NCBI GenBank assembly: GCA_964636625.1
Contig: CAZWUL010000001.1
Span: 41,818 to 105,817, forward strand
Length of the DNA: 64,000 bases
Origin: CAZWUL01 sp964636625
GTDB lineage: Bacteria > Atribacterota > Phoenicimicrobiia > Phoenicimicrobiales > Stramentimicrobiaceae
Direction of reading: 5' to 3'
A program made the position numbers and the translations under genes. Under the pieces are notes generated by a model. The model saw only the letters and a list, made by a program, of their open reading frames with translations. It was not told where the DNA came from and ran no database searches. Positions 9,290 to 19,069 of this stretch are shown here, piece after piece; position 1 is the first letter of the stretch; the number at the start of each line of letters is the position of its first letter.

Positions 9290-9829
9290 CTACTTTAATT
9301 TATCAATTAGCTGGTAGATAAAATTAATATTTCCTTCATTATCATCAGGAAATTCTTGGGCAAAATCGTGCATTGAAAGGATTAATAAGCGTATCAGTCT
9401 TTCTTTGTCTTTATCTGAAATGTCCAGGTTATTCTTCTCTTCTGCACTATATACTAAAAATCTCATAAGCATGAAAATATGACTTTTTAGGTCTGAGATT
9501 AATTTATTATCAATTTTGTTACTTAAAAATTCTCTCCCAAATATTCTGAGCCTTACTATTTCATTATAAAGAACTTCAACAAATTCATGTGCAGTTTTCT
9601 CTTTTTCGATAATATTATTTAGAGAAAAAAATATCTGATCAAAACTCAGTTTGAATGATTTTAGAAATAATTCTTGCTTATCAGAATAGTAATTGTAAAG
9701 CGTTCCTACAGAAATACCGACCTCTTGGGCAACCATTTTCATAGTTACATTATTATAACCATTGTCTGCAAAAAGATTAAAAGCAGAAATATTTATTCTT
9801 TCTTCTATATTATCAAGAATCTTTGGCAA
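9290..9829 (-). CDS. TetR/AcrR family transcriptional regulator
   Basis: This is a 179-residue one-component repressor. The N-terminal TetR helix-turn-helix occupies residues 10-55 (INISAFNLFADNGY, VGISVGTLYNYYSDKQELF). The remaining alpha-helical ligand/dimer domain has no close family resemblance that I recognise. The start is TTG, 7 bases after AGGGGTTA. The gene has its own promoter, and a 24-base palindrome overlaps the -10 box, so it probably represses itself. No transporter or enzyme gene is adjacent on either side, so its ligand and other targets are unknown. Confidence 0.92.
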   Translation of the reverse strand: MPKILDNIEERINISAFNLFADNGYNNVTMKMVAQEVGISVGTLYNYYSDKQELFLKSFKLSFDQIFFSLNNIIEKEKTAHEFVEVLYNEIVRLRIFGREFLSNKIDNKLISDLKSHIFMLMRFLVYSAEEKNNLDISDKDKERLIRLLILSMHDFAQEFPDDNEGNINFIYQLIDKLK

Positions 9830-9843
9830 TTGGTAACCCCTAC

Positions 9844-9867
9844 TATTATGAATACATATTCATAATA
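9844..9867. promoter_or_regulatory. Palindromic operator for the TetR regulator
   Basis: TATTATGAATA (9844-9854), a 2-base spacer, then TATTCATAATA (9857-9867) form a perfect 11-bp-arm inverted repeat. It coincides with the -10 hexamer of the tetR promoter, as expected of an autorepressor site. Confidence 0.8.
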
Positions 9868-9890
9868 TATCAAAGAAATACTTTTGTCAA
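9862..9890 (-). promoter_or_regulatory. Sigma-70 promoter of tetR
   Basis: On the minus strand a consensus -35 TTGACA (9885-9890) and a -10 TATTAT (9862-9867) are separated by exactly 17 bases, and the start codon is about 33 bases downstream. Confidence 0.75.
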
Positions 9891-9954
9891 AATATATGGC
9901 AAGTAATTAAGTTATTGTTGCTAAATTATAAGAATAATTTAATTATATGTACAG

Positions 9955-10299
9955 CTAGCAGGATAAATGCAGAGCAGCAACTTTTTTTATATGTTTCTCT
10001 TGATTATATTCTTCACAAGCTTCTTTTGTTTTTTGTATTGTGATATATTTTATACCCTTTTCTTTAATTTTTGTTATTGTAGTATCGTTAACATGCATTA
10101 ATCCAAACATGCCTGTTCCTATGATTAGAACATCAGGCTTGTAGCCAATTACATCATTTAAGTCTTTGATGTCCAGAATGTGCCCTTTCTCTCTCCGCCA
10201 ATTCTGAATGATTGTATCAGGAAAGATAATTACATCTGAGTTATATATTTTATCATCGATTGTTATTTTACCGAATTGATATCTATTAATAAAACTCAT
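9955..10299 (-). CDS. MTH938/NDUFAF3-like family protein (DUF498)
   Basis: This 114-residue protein has the single-domain beta/alpha fold pattern of the Mth938-like family. The recognisable segments are SDVIIFPDTIIQNWRRE near the start, KPDVLIIGTGMFG (about 55-68) and a C-terminal helix before KKVAALHLSC. The eukaryotic relative NDUFAF3 is a complex I assembly factor. The bacterial function is not established. The stop lies 65 bases before the -35 of the tetR promoter. It is the next gene after the MEMO-family gene on the same strand. Confidence 0.82.
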   Translation of the reverse strand: MSFINRYQFGKITIDDKIYNSDVIIFPDTIIQNWRREKGHILDIKDLNDVIGYKPDVLIIGTGMFGLMHVNDTTITKIKEKGIKYITIQKTKEACEEYNQEKHIKKVAALHLSC

Positions 10300-10401
10300 A
10301 ATCTAAATATGTTTTCCCCTTTTCGTTTTAATTGAGTGATGTAACTGATTTAGTGTTATTTGGTTTTTCAATTACAGTGCATTTTAATATTTTTATAAAA
10401 A

Positions 10402-11259
10402 TCACTGCTTAAAAATTATCGAAGCATATCCTACTACTTGCTCATTCATTTCTGATACATCACCAGAAGTGGCATATTTTAATAATTCGCCTCTTTTTAT
10501 GCCATATTTCTTACAAATCTCAATAACTACTGCTATTGGGCCAGGACCACATATAGATGCCTCATTACGTTTAATTGTCTGGTAAAAAAGCCGAGAATTC
10601 ATATTCACTATTTGTTCTATTGCTTCGTAATCTTTCCGCCTTGCACTTTCTTGAATTTCATAATGTGTAAAATCAGAGCTGGCAATAAATAAACATGAGC
10701 TATCTTGTGTAGCTGTAAATATAGTATTTGCCAGTTTTTCCATTGTAGGTAACTGTTGATTAGTGATACTTATTGGAACTATTCTAAATTGAGACTTAGA
10801 ATAAATAAACTGTAAAAATGGTAATTGTACCTCAATAGAATGCTCTAAGAGATGAGCTTGGGTGTCTTCTTGTATAATATTTTCTTTATCATTATCAATA
10901 ATATTTTTTGCAAGTTTTTTGTCGATTTCAATACTACCAAGTGGTGTTTCCCAAAAACCAGAAGACATTAGAGAAACCGCCTCTCCTAAACCTCGGTGAT
11001 TGGGTCCAAAAAGTATTACTGTATCCGGTGCTTTTTGATATGATAAACTTAAAAAATTGTGTGCAGCGATAGGGCCTGAAAATATAAAGCCCGCATGTGG
11101 TGAAATAATCCCTATTATTTTTCTCTCTTTCTGAGTGTTTTCAGGTAACTTTTGAGGTCCAATTTCATGAAGAAAGCATTCTTTTAATTGTTTGGATAAT
11201 GATTCTTTGTCTGCATCATAAAATGAGCCAGCTACCATAGCTTTTCTTGTGTGTTCCAT
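10402..11259 (-). CDS. MEMO1 family protein (AmmeMemoRadiSam system protein B)
   Basis: This 285-residue protein belongs to the MEMO family, whose fold resembles LigB-type non-haem iron dioxygenases. Conserved segments include SPHAGFIFSGPIAAHNF (about 53-69), FGPNHRGLG, the EHSIEVQLPFLQ block and SSDFTHYE. It lies 39 bases after the NHL-protein stop with a GGGAGG site before ATG. In many anaerobes this gene sits with AMMECR1 and a radical-SAM gene. Neither is next to it here. The biochemical role in bacteria is unresolved. Confidence 0.9.
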   Translation of the reverse strand: MEHTRKAMVAGSFYDADKESLSKQLKECFLHEIGPQKLPENTQKERKIIGIISPHAGFIFSGPIAAHNFLSLSYQKAPDTVILFGPNHRGLGEAVSLMSSGFWETPLGSIEIDKKLAKNIIDNDKENIIQEDTQAHLLEHSIEVQLPFLQFIYSKSQFRIVPISITNQQLPTMEKLANTIFTATQDSSCLFIASSDFTHYEIQESARRKDYEAIEQIVNMNSRLFYQTIKRNEASICGPGPIAVVIEICKKYGIKRGELLKYATSGDVSEMNEQVVGYASIIFKQ

Positions 11260-11298
11260 CTTAAACCTCCCATTATATATATTACAAGAGATAGAATA

Positions 11299-12750
11299 TT
11301 AAAACCTGGTTCTACCGCGGTAGTGTTTACCGCCTTTTTTCTTCTTTTTTGATATTTTTGGTAAGATAAATAAAATAATAACCGCAATTATTATTATTAT
11401 AAAAATAATTTTGAAAAACAAAGAATTATATATGTATTTTAAATAAGCTAAGTAATAATCTATTTTGATATTTGGATAATCGTGCTGACTGGCAATAACA
11501 GTTTTATAGTGATTAACTGCCTCCTTGTATTTACCGTCACTGCTATATTCTGATGCTAATCTATAATGAGCATCAACAATTTTTAGCTCGACATTCTGGT
11601 CATTTGGATAATCTTGCAAAATTATGTTATATTGGTCTATAGCTTCTTTGAATTGTCCATTTTCAAAATATGCAAATGCCATTGCTCTTCTAGATTCGTA
11701 ATCCTTTGGATCTTTTTTTATCACATTTTCCAGAGATTCTATAGCTTTCAACCATTCTTCCTCTTCAATATACTCCATTCCCAGTTGTTTATTAATGATT
11801 ATTTCTGAAATACAATATTTTACAATTCGATTATTTCCAGCATCAGCAACATATATATAGCCTCTATCATCAACAGCTATTCCTTCAGGATAATGCAAAG
11901 AAGTATCATTTTCCTCATGCCCAAATTCAGTTACAAAAGCAAGATTAGAGTCATATTGAACCACTTTACCGTTTCTATAGTCAGTCACATAAACATTTTC
12001 ATCACTATCGATAGCAATATAACGAGTACCATTAAATTCACCAGGACCACTTCCAGCAACTCCCAGTCTTTTCATAAATTGACCATTTTGGTTAAAAATT
12101 TGTACCTGATGATGGAAAGTATCTGCTACATATATATTACCTTCTTTATCAAGGGCTATTCCCCTTGGATAATAAAATTCTCCATCACCCATTCCTTCTC
12201 TACCAAAAGAATACAAGAAATCAAAATTCTTAGAAAATACCTGAACCCTATTATTGCCAGTATCAACCACATATATATTACCTTCTTTATCAAGGGCTAT
12301 TCCCCTTGGATTATCAAATTCTCCGGGATTACTACCATTCTGTCCGAATATTTGCATTGATTTTCCATTTTTTGATATTTTATGTAAACGGTTATTATGT
12401 TGTTCCACTACGATAATATTATCATCTTCATCTAATGTTATGCCTACTGGTCCGTCAAGTTGATTATTTTCATTCTCATCAGGAATGGTACCAATTATTT
12501 CACCATTACTGTTAAATATTTGTATTCTGTCATTTTCCCAATCAGTAACATATATATTGTTATCCTTGTTTAAAGTTATACCAACAGGGTAATTAAATTC
12601 TCCTTCCCTGCTTCCAAACACACCAAAGGTTTTCTCAATAACATAATTATTATCAATGGCATAAATATTTCCATTGAAAATAGCTAAACTAAAAACAATA
12701 ATTATAAAAAACATTAATTCAATATATTTTTTTTTGTATATGGAAAACAT
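11299..12750 (-). CDS. Membrane-anchored NHL-repeat / TPR protein
   Basis: This 483-residue exported protein has four parts. First is a signal-peptide-like hydrophobic stretch (about 10-32). Six NHL repeats of roughly 47 residues follow (about 38-325, each with a P-x-G-I-A-x-D core and Y-V-x-D), forming a beta-propeller. Then come TPR-like helices (about 330-430), a C-terminal transmembrane helix (IIFIIIIIAVIILFIL) and a basic tail. The layout implies an external propeller tethered to the membrane, perhaps as a binding scaffold. No enzymatic motif is visible. ATG 12750 follows GTGAGGT by 8 bases. The GTG at 12765 is part of that ribosome site. Confidence 0.85.
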   Translation of the reverse strand: MFSIYKKKYIELMFFIIIVFSLAIFNGNIYAIDNNYVIEKTFGVFGSREGEFNYPVGITLNKDNNIYVTDWENDRIQIFNSNGEIIGTIPDENENNQLDGPVGITLDEDDNIIVVEQHNNRLHKISKNGKSMQIFGQNGSNPGEFDNPRGIALDKEGNIYVVDTGNNRVQVFSKNFDFLYSFGREGMGDGEFYYPRGIALDKEGNIYVADTFHHQVQIFNQNGQFMKRLGVAGSGPGEFNGTRYIAIDSDENVYVTDYRNGKVVQYDSNLAFVTEFGHEENDTSLHYPEGIAVDDRGYIYVADAGNNRIVKYCISEIIINKQLGMEYIEEEEWLKAIESLENVIKKDPKDYESRRAMAFAYFENGQFKEAIDQYNIILQDYPNDQNVELKIVDAHYRLASEYSSDGKYKEAVNHYKTVIASQHDYPNIKIDYYLAYLKYIYNSLFFKIIFIIIIIAVIILFILPKISKKKKKGGKHYRGRTRF

Positions 12751-12782
12751 AATAATATACCTCACAATATTTACGAAAAACT

Positions 12783-13412
12783 TTATGTATCAATTGCTTT
12801 ACAAGAATTGATCAACTCTTTTATTGTCCTTTCTATTATCAAAAGAGACTCTTTTTGATATTTTATATCTTTTTCTCTTGTATTATCAAGATGTATTGGT
12901 TTGCCAATATTTACATAAATATTTTTTCTTTTTAAAAAAGAAGGTATCGTTGAACCTGGCGGATAAATATCATATGTACCATGAATTCCTACTGGCATTA
13001 TTGGTGCATTTGACATTAATGCTATTTTGATAAATCCGACATTCAATTCCAGTAGTTCTCCATTCAATGAACGAGTTCCTTCAGGAAAAATACCTAATAT
13101 TTTTCCATTTTTTAAAATATTGATGCTCTTTTTTATAGAAATAATACTTGCCTTTTTTCTATCAACTGGAATAGCACCAAGTGTTTTCACAATAATTCCC
13201 AGTATTGGAACATCAAATACTTCTCTTTTTGCAATAAAATGAATTTGCCTATTAATAGCAGTTCCTAATACTATTGGATCTAAATAACTAACATGGTTAG
13301 CAGCTAATATTATTGGGCCGGTTTTGCTTAAATATTTTTCACCTTTCACTTTTATAGGCCAAAACAAAAAGCTTAATATCTTTCCTAAAAAACAAGCTAA
13401 TTTATAAATCAT
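12783..13412 (-). CDS. plsC: 1-acyl-sn-glycerol-3-phosphate acyltransferase
   Basis: This enzyme acylates lysophosphatidic acid to phosphatidic acid at the membrane, the step after PlsY (also in this window). The 209-residue protein has the PlsC motifs NHVSYLD (catalytic H and D) near 37-43, FPEGTRS near 110 and a later P-x-G-I-H-G motif, after an N-terminal hydrophobic segment. ATG 13412 is preferred to GTG 13424. Neither has an obvious ribosome site. It lies between the tRNA-Arg gene and the NHL-protein gene on the same strand. Confidence 0.93.
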   Translation of the reverse strand: MIYKLACFLGKILSFLFWPIKVKGEKYLSKTGPIILAANHVSYLDPIVLGTAINRQIHFIAKREVFDVPILGIIVKTLGAIPVDRKKASIISIKKSINILKNGKILGIFPEGTRSLNGELLELNVGFIKIALMSNAPIMPVGIHGTYDIYPPGSTIPSFLKRKNIYVNIGKPIHLDNTREKDIKYQKESLLIIERTIKELINSCKAIDT

Positions 13413-13489
13413 TATTATACACACAACTTTTATTATAATATTCTTAAATAATGTATTTTAATGTATTTTGTAATTTGTTATTTATCAGG

Positions 13490-13563
13490 TGTGCCCGAGA
13501 GGATTTGAACCTCCAATCTACGGCTCCGGAGGCCGTCGCTTTATCCAATTAAGCCACGGGCAC
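13490..13563 (-). tRNA. tRNA-Arg(CCG)
   Basis: A complete 74-base cloverleaf reads on the minus strand. The acceptor arms are GTGCCCG/CGGGCAC, the D-arm is GCTT...AAGC, the anticodon stem is ACGGC/GCCGT with loop CTCCGGA (anticodon CCG), and the T-arm has GGTTCAAATCC. The discriminator base is A and the next bases are CCT, so CCA is not encoded and must be added after transcription. Confidence 0.96.
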
Positions 13564-13820
13564 ATTCCAGGGTAATTTAATATTTAATCTATATTAAATC
13601 TATAAATATAATAACATTATTTATGCTTTTTATTCTATAAAAATTGTCAAAATAAGAAAAGAAATATGATTTGGGAAAATTATTATACTTAGGAAGTAAA
13701 ATAAGATAAATATTTAAATTAATTATTTGAAAAACGACAGGAAATTATGAAAATATTACATAATATATTTTTTAATTTTTCGCAATTATATATAAACTAA
13801 ATTCACTTGTGAAAACAATG

Positions 13821-14441
13821 CTATTCGCCGCGAATCATTTCTTTAATGCGCATTAAAGCAGAATTATTCGACCTTGCCATTTCATCCAATTTCATTGTTA
13901 TAAATTTAATAGTATCTTCTAAATTTGGAATCATTACATATTCTAATGCATTGACTCTTCTTCTTGTTTTCTCTATTTCTTCAGTTAAAAGAACAATTGT
14001 TTTGTCTAATTCCGCCATTTTGACCATTAAGGGAGTAATTTCCTTATATTTTTTTAAAGCATTATCCAATCCGGGGTTTTTATTAACCATACCATATGTA
14101 TATAATTCACCCTCTTCGATAAGTTCAAAATGAGGAGCTTGGACACTCATTATATTTTGATGAGAGATTTTCACCTTTGAAGTTCTTTTTGGAAATAAAA
14201 AAATAGAATCTAAATCTTTATTTCCCATAGATAGACTCGCTACAAGAAAATCATTTATATTTTCCCGCATTTTTTTATCAAACTCTTCTCTTAATTTTCT
14301 GTTTTCATGTACAAGTTTAATGAATTTTTGTATAAGTGCATCACGTTTATCTTTTAACAGTTTGTAACCTCTTCTAGCCAGAGCTAATCTTCTCTTTAGT
14401 CTTAATAATTCCATTCGGTTAGGGTTAACTGCTAATATCAT
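13821..14441 (-). CDS. atpD: V-type ATP synthase/ATPase subunit D (central stalk)
   Basis: Subunit D is the coiled-coil rotor shaft that turns inside the A3B3 head. The 206-residue protein has the family opening MILAVNPNRMELLRLKRRLALARRGYKLLKDKRDAL and the C-terminal arm with TRRRVNALEYVMIPNLEDTIKFI. It is the last gene of the operon, with an AAGGAG site 6-7 bases before ATG. There is no clear terminator in the following 257 bases. Confidence 0.95.
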   Translation of the reverse strand: MILAVNPNRMELLRLKRRLALARRGYKLLKDKRDALIQKFIKLVHENRKLREEFDKKMRENINDFLVASLSMGNKDLDSIFLFPKRTSKVKISHQNIMSVQAPHFELIEEGELYTYGMVNKNPGLDNALKKYKEITPLMVKMAELDKTIVLLTEEIEKTRRRVNALEYVMIPNLEDTIKFITMKLDEMARSNNSALMRIKEMIRGE

Positions 14442-14533
14442 TCTTTAAACTCCTTATTGGTATCTTGGCTGAGTATATTCGCTAATGTATCAGTGTATCC
14501 TTTAAAACTAATATATTATTTTTTCTTATTTCT

Positions 14534-15934
14534 TTATGATTCTTTTTTGTTAGAATCATCTATAGATTTCTGCAAATACTTTTCTATGTATTCATCTTTT
14601 ATTCGTTTTAATTCATTTACCGGCAGCATTGCCAGCGCATCCCATCCAATGCTTAAACTCTTTTCTATATCACGGTTTTCATTTTCTCCCTGTTGGACAA
14701 ATATTTCTTCAAATTTATCTGAAAACTTAACATATTTTTTATCTTCTTCAGTTAAAGCAGCTTCGCCTAAAATTGTTGCAAGCTCTTTAGATTCTTTTCC
14801 TCGCGCATAAGATGCAAACAATTGATTCATCACATTAGCGTGATCTTCTCTAGTTTTATTTTCGCCAATACCCTTATCTTTTAATCTTGACAAAGATGGC
14901 AATACATTTATCGGTGGATAAATTCCTTTTAAATGTAATTCGCGGGCTAAAATTATTTGTCCTTCAGTAATATAACCGGTCAAATCTGGAATGGGATGTG
15001 TTTTGTCATCTTCTGGCATACTTAATATTGGAACCATAGTTATTGAGCCTTGCTTTTGTTTAATTCGACCGGCTCTTTCGTAAAGAGTTGCCAGGTCAGT
15101 ATAAAGATATCCGGGATATCCTCGCCTTCCTGGTATTTCTTTTCTAGCGGCAGAGACTTCTCTTAATGCTTCACAGTAATTAGTCATATCTGTTAAAATA
15201 ACCAAAACATGCATATCTTTTTCAAATGCTAAATATTCTGCTGAAGTAAGAGCCATTTTTGGAGTAATTATTCTCTCTATAGCAGGGTCATTAGCAAGAT
15301 TGATAAACATAACACTTTTTTCAATGGCACCAGTTCTTCTAAAGTCACTTATAAAAAAGTTTGCTTCTTCAAAAGTAATACCCATTGCAGCAAAAACAAC
15401 AGAAAATGTTTCTTCCTTCCCTAATACCCTGGCTTGTCTGGCAATTTGCGAGGCTACTTTAGAATGTGGCAGCCCGGAACCGGAAAATATAGGTAACTTT
15501 TGACCTCTAACTAGCGTATTTAATACATCAATAGACGAAATACCTGTTTGAATAAAATCATTGGGATAATCCCTAGCATAAGGGTTTAAAGGGCTACCAT
15601 TGATATCCAAACGCTTTTCTGGTATTATTTCAGGTCCATTATCAATAGGTCTTCCGGAACCGTCAAATATTCTACCCAGCATATCAGTAGAAACAGGTAT
15701 TTCAATTACCTTGCCTAAAAAGCGTACTTTTGTATTGGAAACATCTATGCCAGTTGTTCCTTCAAACATTTGCACAATTGCCCTATCTTCGGAAACTTCT
15801 AATACCTGCCCTCTTCTTTTTTCACCATCAGATAATTCTATTTCTACCAATTCATCATATTTGACATTGCTTATCTTATTAACGATAATTAATGGACCAT
15901 TTACTTCTGTAATAGTTGAATATTCTTTTATCAT
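14534..15934 (-). CDS. atpB: V-type ATP synthase/ATPase subunit B
   Basis: Subunit B is the non-catalytic nucleotide-binding subunit of the A3B3 head. The 466-residue protein has the expected [18 protein letters not shown] in place of a true P-loop, the [22 protein letters not shown] block, and [30 protein letters not shown]. It begins 3 bases after the atpA stop. Confidence 0.96.
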   Translation of the reverse strand: MIKEYSTITEVNGPLIIVNKISNVKYDELVEIELSDGEKRRGQVLEVSEDRAIVQMFEGTTGIDVSNTKVRFLGKVIEIPVSTDMLGRIFDGSGRPIDNGPEIIPEKRLDINGSPLNPYARDYPNDFIQTGISSIDVLNTLVRGQKLPIFSGSGLPHSKVASQIARQARVLGKEETFSVVFAAMGITFEEANFFISDFRRTGAIEKSVMFINLANDPAIERIITPKMALTSAEYLAFEKDMHVLVILTDMTNYCEALREVSAARKEIPGRRGYPGYLYTDLATLYERAGRIKQKQGSITMVPILSMPEDDKTHPIPDLTGYITEGQIILARELHLKGIYPPINVLPSLSRLKDKGIGENKTREDHANVMNQLFASYARGKESKELATILGEAALTEEDKKYVKFSDKFEEIFVQQGENENRDIEKSLSIGWDALAMLPVNELKRIKDEYIEKYLQKSIDDSNKKES

Positions 15935-15937
15935 AAA

Positions 15938-17722
15938 TTATTCATCCTTTCCCTTATTGTTGGATGCTAAGGACTTAATTTCTTTTTCTATTTCGTCTTT
16001 TATTTTTTGGAATTCTTTTAAATCATCTTCTGAAATAAATTTAGAACGTACAATCTTATTTTTAACAGATAATTGGTTTAATTGTTCATTTGAAATTCCC
16101 TCTTTTTCAATCATTTCTCTGGCTTTATTATGAAAGAATATAATTAAATCCAACATTAAAAACTGTTTTTTCATAGAAGTATAGGTATCAATCTCATCAA
16201 ATGCGTTTTGATGCAGAAAATCTTCTCTTATAGCACGTGCTGTATCAAGGGTAAGGCGTTCTTTTTTCGATAAAGCGTCAATACCTACAAGTCTGACTGT
16301 TTCTTCTAATTCTGATTCCTCCTGAAGAATACTCATAGCAATAGTTCTGGTTTGAATATAATTATCATTAATTTCATCTTTAAAATAACTACTTAACTGA
16401 TCCAGGTACAAAGAATAGCTTTTTAACCAGTCAATCGCTGGAAAATGCCTTTTATAGGCTAATTTATCCTGTAGACTCCAGTATACCTGCACAGTTCGCA
16501 AGGTATTTTGAGTTACTGGTTCTGATAAATCTCCTCCAGGTGGAGATACCGCACCAATTACACTTATAGTGGCTTCTTGCTCTTTAGATGAAAGACATTT
16601 AACCCTACCTGATCTTTCATAAAAACTCGCGATTCTTGTTCCCAAGTAGGCAGGATAGCCTTCCTCTCCAGGCATTTCTTCCAGCCTTCCAGATATTTCC
16701 CGCATCGCTTCGGCCCATCTGGAGGTTGAATCAGCCATCAAAGCAACATTATATCCCATATCCCGATAATATTCTGCAATTGTTATTCCTGTATAAACTG
16801 AAGCCTCTCTGGCGGCGACAGGCATGTTGGAGGTGTTTGCAATCAAAACTGTTCTTTCCATTAAGGGTTTACCAGAGTTGGGGTCAATCAATTCCGGGAA
16901 CTCCTGCAGAACATCTGTCATTTCATTACCTCTTTCACCACAACCGATAAAAACTATGATTTCAGCATTACACCATTTAGAAAGTTGATGTTGAACTACC
17001 GTTTTACCACTTCCAAATGGACCTGGTATACAAGCAGTACCCCCTTTTGCAATAGTAAAAAAGGTGTCAATTACTCGTTGTCCGGTAATCAATGGTTCCT
17101 TAGGAGGCATTTTCTCTTGATATGGTCGCATTTTTCGTACAGGCCATTTTTGTAACATTTTAACATCATGCACTTTACCAGATTTATCTTTAATTTTAGC
17201 TATAGTATCAATGACTTTATAGCTCCCCTCGCTGATGCTCTCTATTGCACCTTCAATACCTATTGGTACCATTATTCGATGTGTAATAATAGAAGTTTCC
17301 GGCACTGTTCCCAGGCAATCACCGGCACTAACCTGGTCTCCTTTTTTTACTGAAGGTTTGAAATCCCATTTTATTGTTTTATTCAGACTTTCAGCTTCTA
17401 CTCCTCTTGCAATAAAAGCACCTTCATTTTTAAAAATAATATCTAAAGGTCTTTGAATCCCATCATAAATTGATTTAATTAATCCTGGTCCAAGCTCAAC
17501 ACTTAATGGTAAATTGGTAGTATACACTGGTTCACCAGGCCCAATTCCAGAAGTTTCCTCATAAACCTGTATGGTTGCTTTGTCTTCATTTAATTCGATT
17601 ATTTCACCGATTAATTTTCCTTCACTAACTTGCACCACATCATACATTTTAGCCCCTCTTAAGCCATCTGCAATAACTACCGGTCCTGAGACTTTAACAA
17701 TCTTGCCCGTATTTTGTTGCAT
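15938..17722 (-). CDS. atpA: V-type ATP synthase/ATPase catalytic subunit A
   Basis: Subunit A is the catalytic subunit of the V1/A1 head. From ATG 17722 it has 594 residues, the non-homologous bulge domain (about 115-190), P-loop GPFGSGKT at 234-241, the catalytic [11 protein letters not shown], and [30 protein letters not shown] 17722 follows a GAGGGAT site. An in-frame upstream ATG at 17773 lies inside subunit F and would add 17 residues foreign to the family. Confidence 0.97.
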   Translation of the reverse strand: MQQNTGKIVKVSGPVVIADGLRGAKMYDVVQVSEGKLIGEIIELNEDKATIQVYEETSGIGPGEPVYTTNLPLSVELGPGLIKSIYDGIQRPLDIIFKNEGAFIARGVEAESLNKTIKWDFKPSVKKGDQVSAGDCLGTVPETSIITHRIMVPIGIEGAIESISEGSYKVIDTIAKIKDKSGKVHDVKMLQKWPVRKMRPYQEKMPPKEPLITGQRVIDTFFTIAKGGTACIPGPFGSGKTVVQHQLSKWCNAEIIVFIGCGERGNEMTDVLQEFPELIDPNSGKPLMERTVLIANTSNMPVAAREASVYTGITIAEYYRDMGYNVALMADSTSRWAEAMREISGRLEEMPGEEGYPAYLGTRIASFYERSGRVKCLSSKEQEATISVIGAVSPPGGDLSEPVTQNTLRTVQVYWSLQDKLAYKRHFPAIDWLKSYSLYLDQLSSYFKDEINDNYIQTRTIAMSILQEESELEETVRLVGIDALSKKERLTLDTARAIREDFLHQNAFDEIDTYTSMKKQFLMLDLIIFFHNKAREMIEKEGISNEQLNQLSVKNKIVRSKFISEDDLKEFQKIKDEIEKEIKSLASNNKGKDE

Positions 17723-17723
17723 A

Positions 17724-18047
17724 TTATCCCTCTTTTCTAAACAAAATATCTGTACCCACAGCTTTTTCAACATTTTTTCTTAGTATATTTATATTCAGGT
17801 TAGTATCTTTGATTCGGTTTGGAAGGATACAAATAGATATTGATGATATTTTTTGATATTCCTCAATTTTATCTATTATTTTTTGAGCTATGCTATCTGT
17901 AATAAAAACAATAGCAAAATTATTTTTATTACAATCTTTAAGAGCTTTTATTGCCTCTTCTGAATTAACTACTGGAAATAATTGTATTCCTACTAAGTTA
18001 AACCCAATAATTACTTCTTTTTCTCCTATTAATGCAATATTAGACAT
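17724..18047 (-). CDS. atpF: V-type ATP synthase/ATPase subunit F
   Basis: Subunit F is the small rotor subunit bound to D. The 107-residue protein shows the Rossmann-like pattern of the family: MSNIALIGEKEVIIGFNLVGI, then FAIVFITDSIAQKI. An AAGGATATG ribosome site overlaps the end of atpC. It overlaps atpC by 8 bases and leaves one base before atpA. Confidence 0.93.
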   Translation of the reverse strand: MSNIALIGEKEVIIGFNLVGIQLFPVVNSEEAIKALKDCNKNNFAIVFITDSIAQKIIDKIEEYQKISSISICILPNRIKDTNLNINILRKNVEKAVGTDILFRKEG

Positions 18048-19068
18048 AGCATATCCTTAAATTTTTTTGAATAATATCTTGTGGTAGATGGTATCTTTTG
18101 CCATTCAGAATCATTCGCATGTTTTTGATATCAAACTCTTTAGCATAGTAATAACCAACAATACTCTCTAAACCGAAAGAATTATATTTACCAATTTTTA
18201 ACAAATCTAAAAGATAATTGTCAATTAGTCGTTCTAGTTCAAGTAAAGAACCTTTTTCTTGCCAGTATTTTATCCCTGTTTCAACCAGCTCACTATAATC
18301 AGTTTTTTGAAAATAATTAGGCCATGAATGAACAGAATTCTCATAGATTCCTAGTATTTTTTGAGTGGGGTAATTACCGTATTTTATTAAAAATTCAGTT
18401 AATTTTGATTTTTTGATATTTCTAATCTTGCATCTACAAGCAATCATTATATTTGTTAAATCAGTTTCTTTTTTGTAAAAATAATATAAAAAAGGCTGAT
18501 TAAACTCTTTTAACAATTTAAAAATCGTTTCATAATATCCTTTATCCAATAAACTTTCTATTAATTGGGTGTCTTCAGATTTCGTATATTCCTCCTCGGC
18601 TTGCCTTATAAATCTTTCAATTAACATAGGAACAACCTGGTATTTACCCTCTGATACTGCTGCTTTCAATAAATCTAACCTTATATTTCCGATATCATAT
18701 GTTGGCATTGTGTCTTGTTTAGCATGTAATTTTGCCTTCATTGTTACCTTGAGATTATGAAAATCATATTTCCAGTTAAGAAGTTCAGATAAATATGTAT
18801 TAGGAGAAATATCTCTAATTATTTTAATAGTTTTTCTGAGTATTTTTTCTAAATAATTGTCTATAGATATTGCCTGTGTATTTTCGAAAACATAATCTTC
18901 TATAGAACTTTCTGAAATAACTTTTAAGGCGTTTTCTAAATCCGTTGCTTCGAGCATTTTATCCAGGATTTCCTGTGTTAACAAACTTTTTTCCAGTTCT
19001 CGTATTCTAGCACAGGCATAGCCATATTCCTCTTGAGTGTTGGTATTTTCATTAATATATTTAAGCAT
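18040..19068 (-). CDS. atpC: V-type ATP synthase/ATPase subunit C (d/AC39)
   Basis: This subunit links the central rotor to the membrane K-ring. The protein of about 342 residues carries YGYACARIRELEKSLLT near its start and the NLKVTMKAKLHAKQ segment typical of the AC39/NtpC family. ATG 19068 follows a GGGG site and comes right after the atpE stop (TAG). ATG 19080, four codons earlier, has no ribosome site. Confidence 0.93.
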   Translation of the reverse strand: MLKYINENTNTQEEYGYACARIRELEKSLLTQEILDKMLEATDLENALKVISESSIEDYVFENTQAISIDNYLEKILRKTIKIIRDISPNTYLSELLNWKYDFHNLKVTMKAKLHAKQDTMPTYDIGNIRLDLLKAAVSEGKYQVVPMLIERFIRQAEEEYTKSEDTQLIESLLDKGYYETIFKLLKEFNQPFLYYFYKKETDLTNIMIACRCKIRNIKKSKLTEFLIKYGNYPTQKILGIYENSVHSWPNYFQKTDYSELVETGIKYWQEKGSLLELERLIDNYLLDLLKIGKYNSFGLESIVGYYYAKEFDIKNMRMILNGKRYHLPQDIIQKNLRICYV

Positions 19069-19069
19069 T

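Noticed and set aside
11893..12463. Plus-strand open frames opposite the NHL gene
   Set aside because: They are mirror frames of the NHL repeats, with no family resemblance or ribosome site.
13564..13820. Promoter for tRNA-Arg/plsC
   Set aside because: A perfect TTGACA occurs on the minus strand near 13650, but no acceptable -10 hexamer lies at 16-18 bases, so I did not annotate it.
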